From NCBI GenBank assembly GCA_963680875.1, contig OY804585.1, positions 30,432,186 to 30,496,185 of the forward strand: a stretch of DNA of 64,000 nt, in the 5' to 3' direction. The position numbers and the translations under genes are program-made. The stretch's first letter is position 1; each line of letters begins with the position of its first letter. Positions 63,201 through 64,000 of the stretch are shown here, piece by piece. Origin of the DNA: Bathymodiolus brooksi (lineage: Eukaryota; Mollusca; Bivalvia; Mytilida; Modiolidae). The notes under the pieces were generated by a model, which saw nothing but the letters and a program-made list of their open reading frames with translations, searched no databases and was not told where the DNA came from.

Positions 63201-63527
63201 TTTCAGCGATATCATGGCGACCAGTTTTAGTGGTGGAAGAAGCCAGAGTACCCTGAGAGAACCACCGACCATGGGCAAGTAACTATATAACTTTTGACCA
63301 GACTGCTCACTGAATTGAAAGTGCTTGGATTGAAGGAATTTATTTATAAATCAACATATATTTTTTGAAAATATATACATATACATAATCTTTTGTTTAT
63401 GTTTCAGGTCCAGTGTGAATCTTGTCATTGGTGGCAGCATTTCCAGTGTACCACCATTCAGAAAACATTCAACGAAGTAAACCAGGAAGACTATCGCTTC
63501 ATTTGTGACATTTGTTCATTTAAATGA
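59989..63527 (+). CDS. C48 (Ulp1/SENP-like) protease with C-terminal PHD finger, 3' part of gene
   Basis: Four exons join in frame: 59989-60270, 61354-61453, 61983-62041 and 63408-63527. They encode 186 residues ending at a TGA. Residues 1-94 are the catalytic half of a C48 cysteine protease, a family that cleaves ubiquitin-like conjugates in nucleus or cytoplasm. Residues 95-128 are a linker. Residues 129-186 carry a C4HC3 PHD-type zinc finger, a fold that often reads histone tails. Every intron is GT-AG and every junction keeps frame, which argues for a working 3' end and against a processed pseudogene. The N-terminal half of the protease fold is not seen; it should lie upstream, toward or past the satellite. 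Protease-PHD proteins of this sort may come from expanded, partly transposon-related families, so a domesticated or element-borne origin is possible. Substrate unknown. Confidence 0.72.
60422..60568. mobile_element. 147-bp hairpin element with 57-bp arms
   Basis: 60422-60478 and 60512-60568 are near-perfect reverse complements, from GAAATAATTCATGGAAGCC on the left to GGTTTCCATGAATTATTTC on the right. The 33-bp loop contains CACGAGCGTTAGCGAG, a word I associate with foldback elements in marine invertebrate genomes. The RNA copy would form a long stem within the intron of the protease gene. Flanking target duplications are not evident. Confidence 0.78.
60631..60799. repeat. Second foldback-type repeat, related to the hairpin at 60422
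   Basis: GGTATATATTATTTTTACC at 60631-60649 pairs with GGTAAAAACATTATATACC at 60779-60797 (17 of 19 positions). The left arm also resembles TATATATTGTTTTTACCACG within the 60422 hairpin. The interior carries the repeat words shared with 58927 and 63949. It is probably one composite non-autonomous element, partly decayed. Confidence 0.6.
61044..61307. mobile_element. Non-autonomous hAT-like element (264 bp)
   Basis: The left end starts CAGTGGCGTATCTAGG and the right end, read in reverse complement, starts CAGGAGCATATCTACG. These are imperfect terminal inverted repeats of the CAG-type common in hAT elements. Inner words also pair: ATGGCAAG on the left and ATGGCAAGCAC in reverse at the right. 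Immediately outside lie TTTTTGAT and TTTTCAAT, an 8-bp pair matching at six positions, as expected for an aged hAT target duplication. There is no transposase frame. It sits in intron 1. Confidence 0.72.
61354..61453 (+). CDS. Exon: linker between protease core and PHD finger
   Basis: The acceptor is TTATCATTTCAG (AG 61352-61353) and the donor is GTGAGTAT at 61454. The 100-nt exon gives 33 codons plus one base, so it ends in phase 1. It reads FAELMTRSEELFFDIRTINN and continues IRKDMACNLLAGT. This continues VMK from the catalytic exon into FAEL, the typical C48 helix after the CGxF motif, with a mixed-charge helix and then a short linker. The split Ser codon joins A at 61453 to GT at 61983. 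The excellent donor and correct phase are the main support. Confidence 0.78.
61595..61642. repeat. 23-bp direct repeat, two copies at 25-bp period
   Basis: AACCCCTGAAACCTCCTAGA plus ATG occurs at 61595-61617 and again at 61620-61642, separated by TT. The two copies are identical, which suggests a recent local slippage duplication at the edge of the dispersed repeat that follows. Confidence 0.85.
61645..61870 (+). repeat. Dispersed mollusc-type repeat with GGGAGCTTTTGCTATCACTT
   Basis: The block contains CTTACCTTGCCAAAGGCAAT, then GGGAGCTTTTGCTATCACTT and GGCGTCCATTGTCTG. This string is, from memory, one of the most frequent dispersed repeats in bivalve genomes, and further parts of the same family can carry CCTCTTTCAAGTTTGTA, found at 62220 in the next intron. 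The copy is decayed, and the PHD exon at 61983 lies between the two parts. Confidence 0.55.
61983..62041 (+). CDS. Exon: first zinc knuckle of PHD finger
   Basis: The acceptor is TTTACAG (AG 61981-61982) and the donor is TGG/GTATAT at 62042. Two bases complete the split Ser codon, then 19 codons read DVQDMCRKCTMHYTLNDNW. The CxxC pair (CRKC) and the Trp at the exon end match the opening of PHD fingers, where a Trp commonly precedes the second Cys pair. The exon ends in phase 0, as the next one requires. At 59 nt it is short, but both splice sites and the zinc-ligand spacing support it. Confidence 0.8.
62042..63407 (+). other. Intron 3, mostly decayed repeat
   Basis: Runs from GTATAT to TTTTGTTTATGTTTCAG. 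CTCTTTCAAGTTTGTA occurs at 62221-62236 and again at 62752-62767, which suggests one old element with internal repetition. A SINE-like copy lies at 63160-63283. I see no exon or RNA gene in the remainder; 62300-62700 is AT-rich without recognisable features. Confidence 0.65.
63160..63283 (-). mobile_element. 5'-truncated SINE copy, inverted relative to 58652
   Basis: On the minus strand this reads GGTCGGTGGTTCTCTCAGGG, then ATATCGCTGAAATATTGATG, then AAAGTGGAGTTAAACACC and an AACCAACC tail. It aligns along its length with the body and tail of the plus-strand copy ending near 58862. The tRNA-like head is missing, as is usual for incomplete reverse transcription. It lies in the last intron. The plus-strand 70-codon frame here is a shadow; its peptide (FNSTFINISAISW) mirrors one from the other copy (FNTTFNNISAISW). 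Confidence 0.75.
63408..63527 (+). CDS. Terminal exon: rest of PHD finger and stop codon
   Basis: The acceptor is TTATGTTTCAG (AG 63406-63407). The exon has 39 codons plus TGA at 63525-63527. It reads VQCESCHWWQHFQC, then an 18-residue loop, then CDICSFK. With the previous exon the ligands run C-x2-C-x12-C-x2-C-x4-H-x2-C-x18-C-x2-C, within the normal PHD range. WWQHFQC holds the conserved His and Cys of the core. The protein ends three residues after the last Cys, so the finger is C-terminal. The aromatic-rich W-HWW surface is typical of this type, but histone-mark specificity cannot be read from it. Confidence 0.85.
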   Translation, partial: VQCESCHWWQHFQCTTIQKTFNEVNQEDYRFICDICSFK

Positions 63528-63860
63528 TGTACACAAAGGGTTGTGTGAAATGTCATTATTTGGTGTGCATGGTCATCATCAACTCGTGTGAGATATTGTC
63601 GTCACTTTGCGTCTGTCATCTGTAAACTCTTGCATTTAAACTTCTCTGAAACCACTTGGTCAATTGGAGTTTGGGAGGAATATGAAATTTACTGCTGGAT
63701 TTTTTAAATAGATTTGACTTAGTTTTTTGTAGTTTCCGAGATAAAAGTAGTTGAATGAAACCAAATTTGTAGGTAGTTTTTATTCATTAAATTCCTTTGA
63801 AAACTTCCTGTCTTAATTATACATACCGGTATCTCCAACCAAATAAAATATAAATTTGTT
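63528..63860 (+). other. Likely 3' untranslated region
   Basis: AT-rich sequence after the TGA with no repeat that I recognise, ending around a poly(A) signal at 63842. The minus-strand open frame at 63719-63916 has no recognisable content. Confidence 0.55.
63842..63847 (+). terminator. Candidate poly(A) signal AATAAA
   Basis: A canonical AATAAA lies about 315 bp after the stop codon and is followed by a T-rich tract (TTTGTTTGCTTT), a plausible downstream element. It is the best candidate for the 3' end of the protease-PHD transcript. Confidence 0.55.
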
Positions 63861-63948
63861 TGCTTTAAGTTCGATTTAGAAATTTTTTTCCCCCTACAAA
63901 TTGCAGTCTTTTCCATTTAAATCATGTGACAAATTCCTTTTTTGTCTA

Positions 63949-63981
63949 CAAAGCGTAAGAAGGACGTCGTGTTAGAATTTG
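63949..63981 (+). repeat. Fragment of the repeat also present at 60663
   Basis: CAAAGCGTAAGAAGGACGTC and the bases through GTTAGAATTTG match CAAAGCGTTTGAAGGACGTC with ATTAGAATG at 60663-60693. It probably marks the start of another copy cut by the window end. Confidence 0.6.
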
Positions 63982-64000
63982 TGTTGTACTCTGGTATTCA

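Noticed and set aside
63044..63256. Plus-strand 70-codon open frame before the last exon
   Set aside because: It is largely the reverse of a SINE; its peptide resembles the one from the other SINE copy and lacks splice support.
63719..63916. Minus-strand 65-codon open frame in the 3' region
   Set aside because: AT-rich, no domain, and overlapping the likely 3' untranslated region and poly(A) signal.

Overview
The window is eukaryotic. It has spliced exons with GT/AG borders, tRNA-derived SINE copies, terminal-inverted-repeat elements and a very long satellite array. Several dispersed repeats in the right-hand 6 kb look like families I know from mollusc genomes, bivalves especially: a SINE tail reading roughly GCTGAAATATTG..GTGTTAAACACCA, a block ending in CTCTGCGTTGCCCTTGTT, and a GGGAGCTTTTGCTATCACTT block. 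A mollusc, probably a bivalve, is therefore the best guess. It rests on remembered repeat families and no search was run.

Positions 1-57954 (about 90% of the window) are one uninterrupted tandem satellite that runs off the left edge. It is built from a 40-bp module and a 21-bp module, usually alternating as a 61-bp composite, with some 40-bp modules joined directly and a 47-bp variant of the 40-mer. Nearly every 40-mer carries a 17-bp dyad, TTTCATGGTCCATGAAA. Rare single-base variants act as bar codes. They show the array is nested: kilobase-sized blocks are repeated at exact offsets (5557, 2572, 840, 2192, 4996 and 8204 bp), some variants are confined to the left or right half, and private variants are most crowded in the last 2.5 kb before the array ends. 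No open reading frame of useful length exists in it.

Positions 57955-64000 are ordinary AT-rich DNA holding the 3' part of one plus-strand gene, surrounded and interrupted by transposon debris. Four exons can be joined with consistent phase (59989-60270, 61354-61453, 61983-62041, 63408-63527). They give a 186-residue C-terminal segment: the catalytic half of a C48 (Ulp1/SENP/adenain-type) cysteine protease, a linker, and a complete C4HC3 PHD-type zinc finger ending at a stop codon. A poly(A) signal lies about 315 bp downstream. The His, oxyanion-hole Gln and Cys of the protease are present at C48 spacing, but the usual acidic residue is Asn. Upstream exons are not recognisable here; they would lie within or beyond the satellite, or may be missing.

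The introns and flanks carry three SINE-like copies, two long hairpin elements, a hAT-like non-autonomous element with a degenerate 8-bp target duplication, and three fragments of one further repeat family. I found no rRNA, tRNA, CRISPR or bacterial feature.
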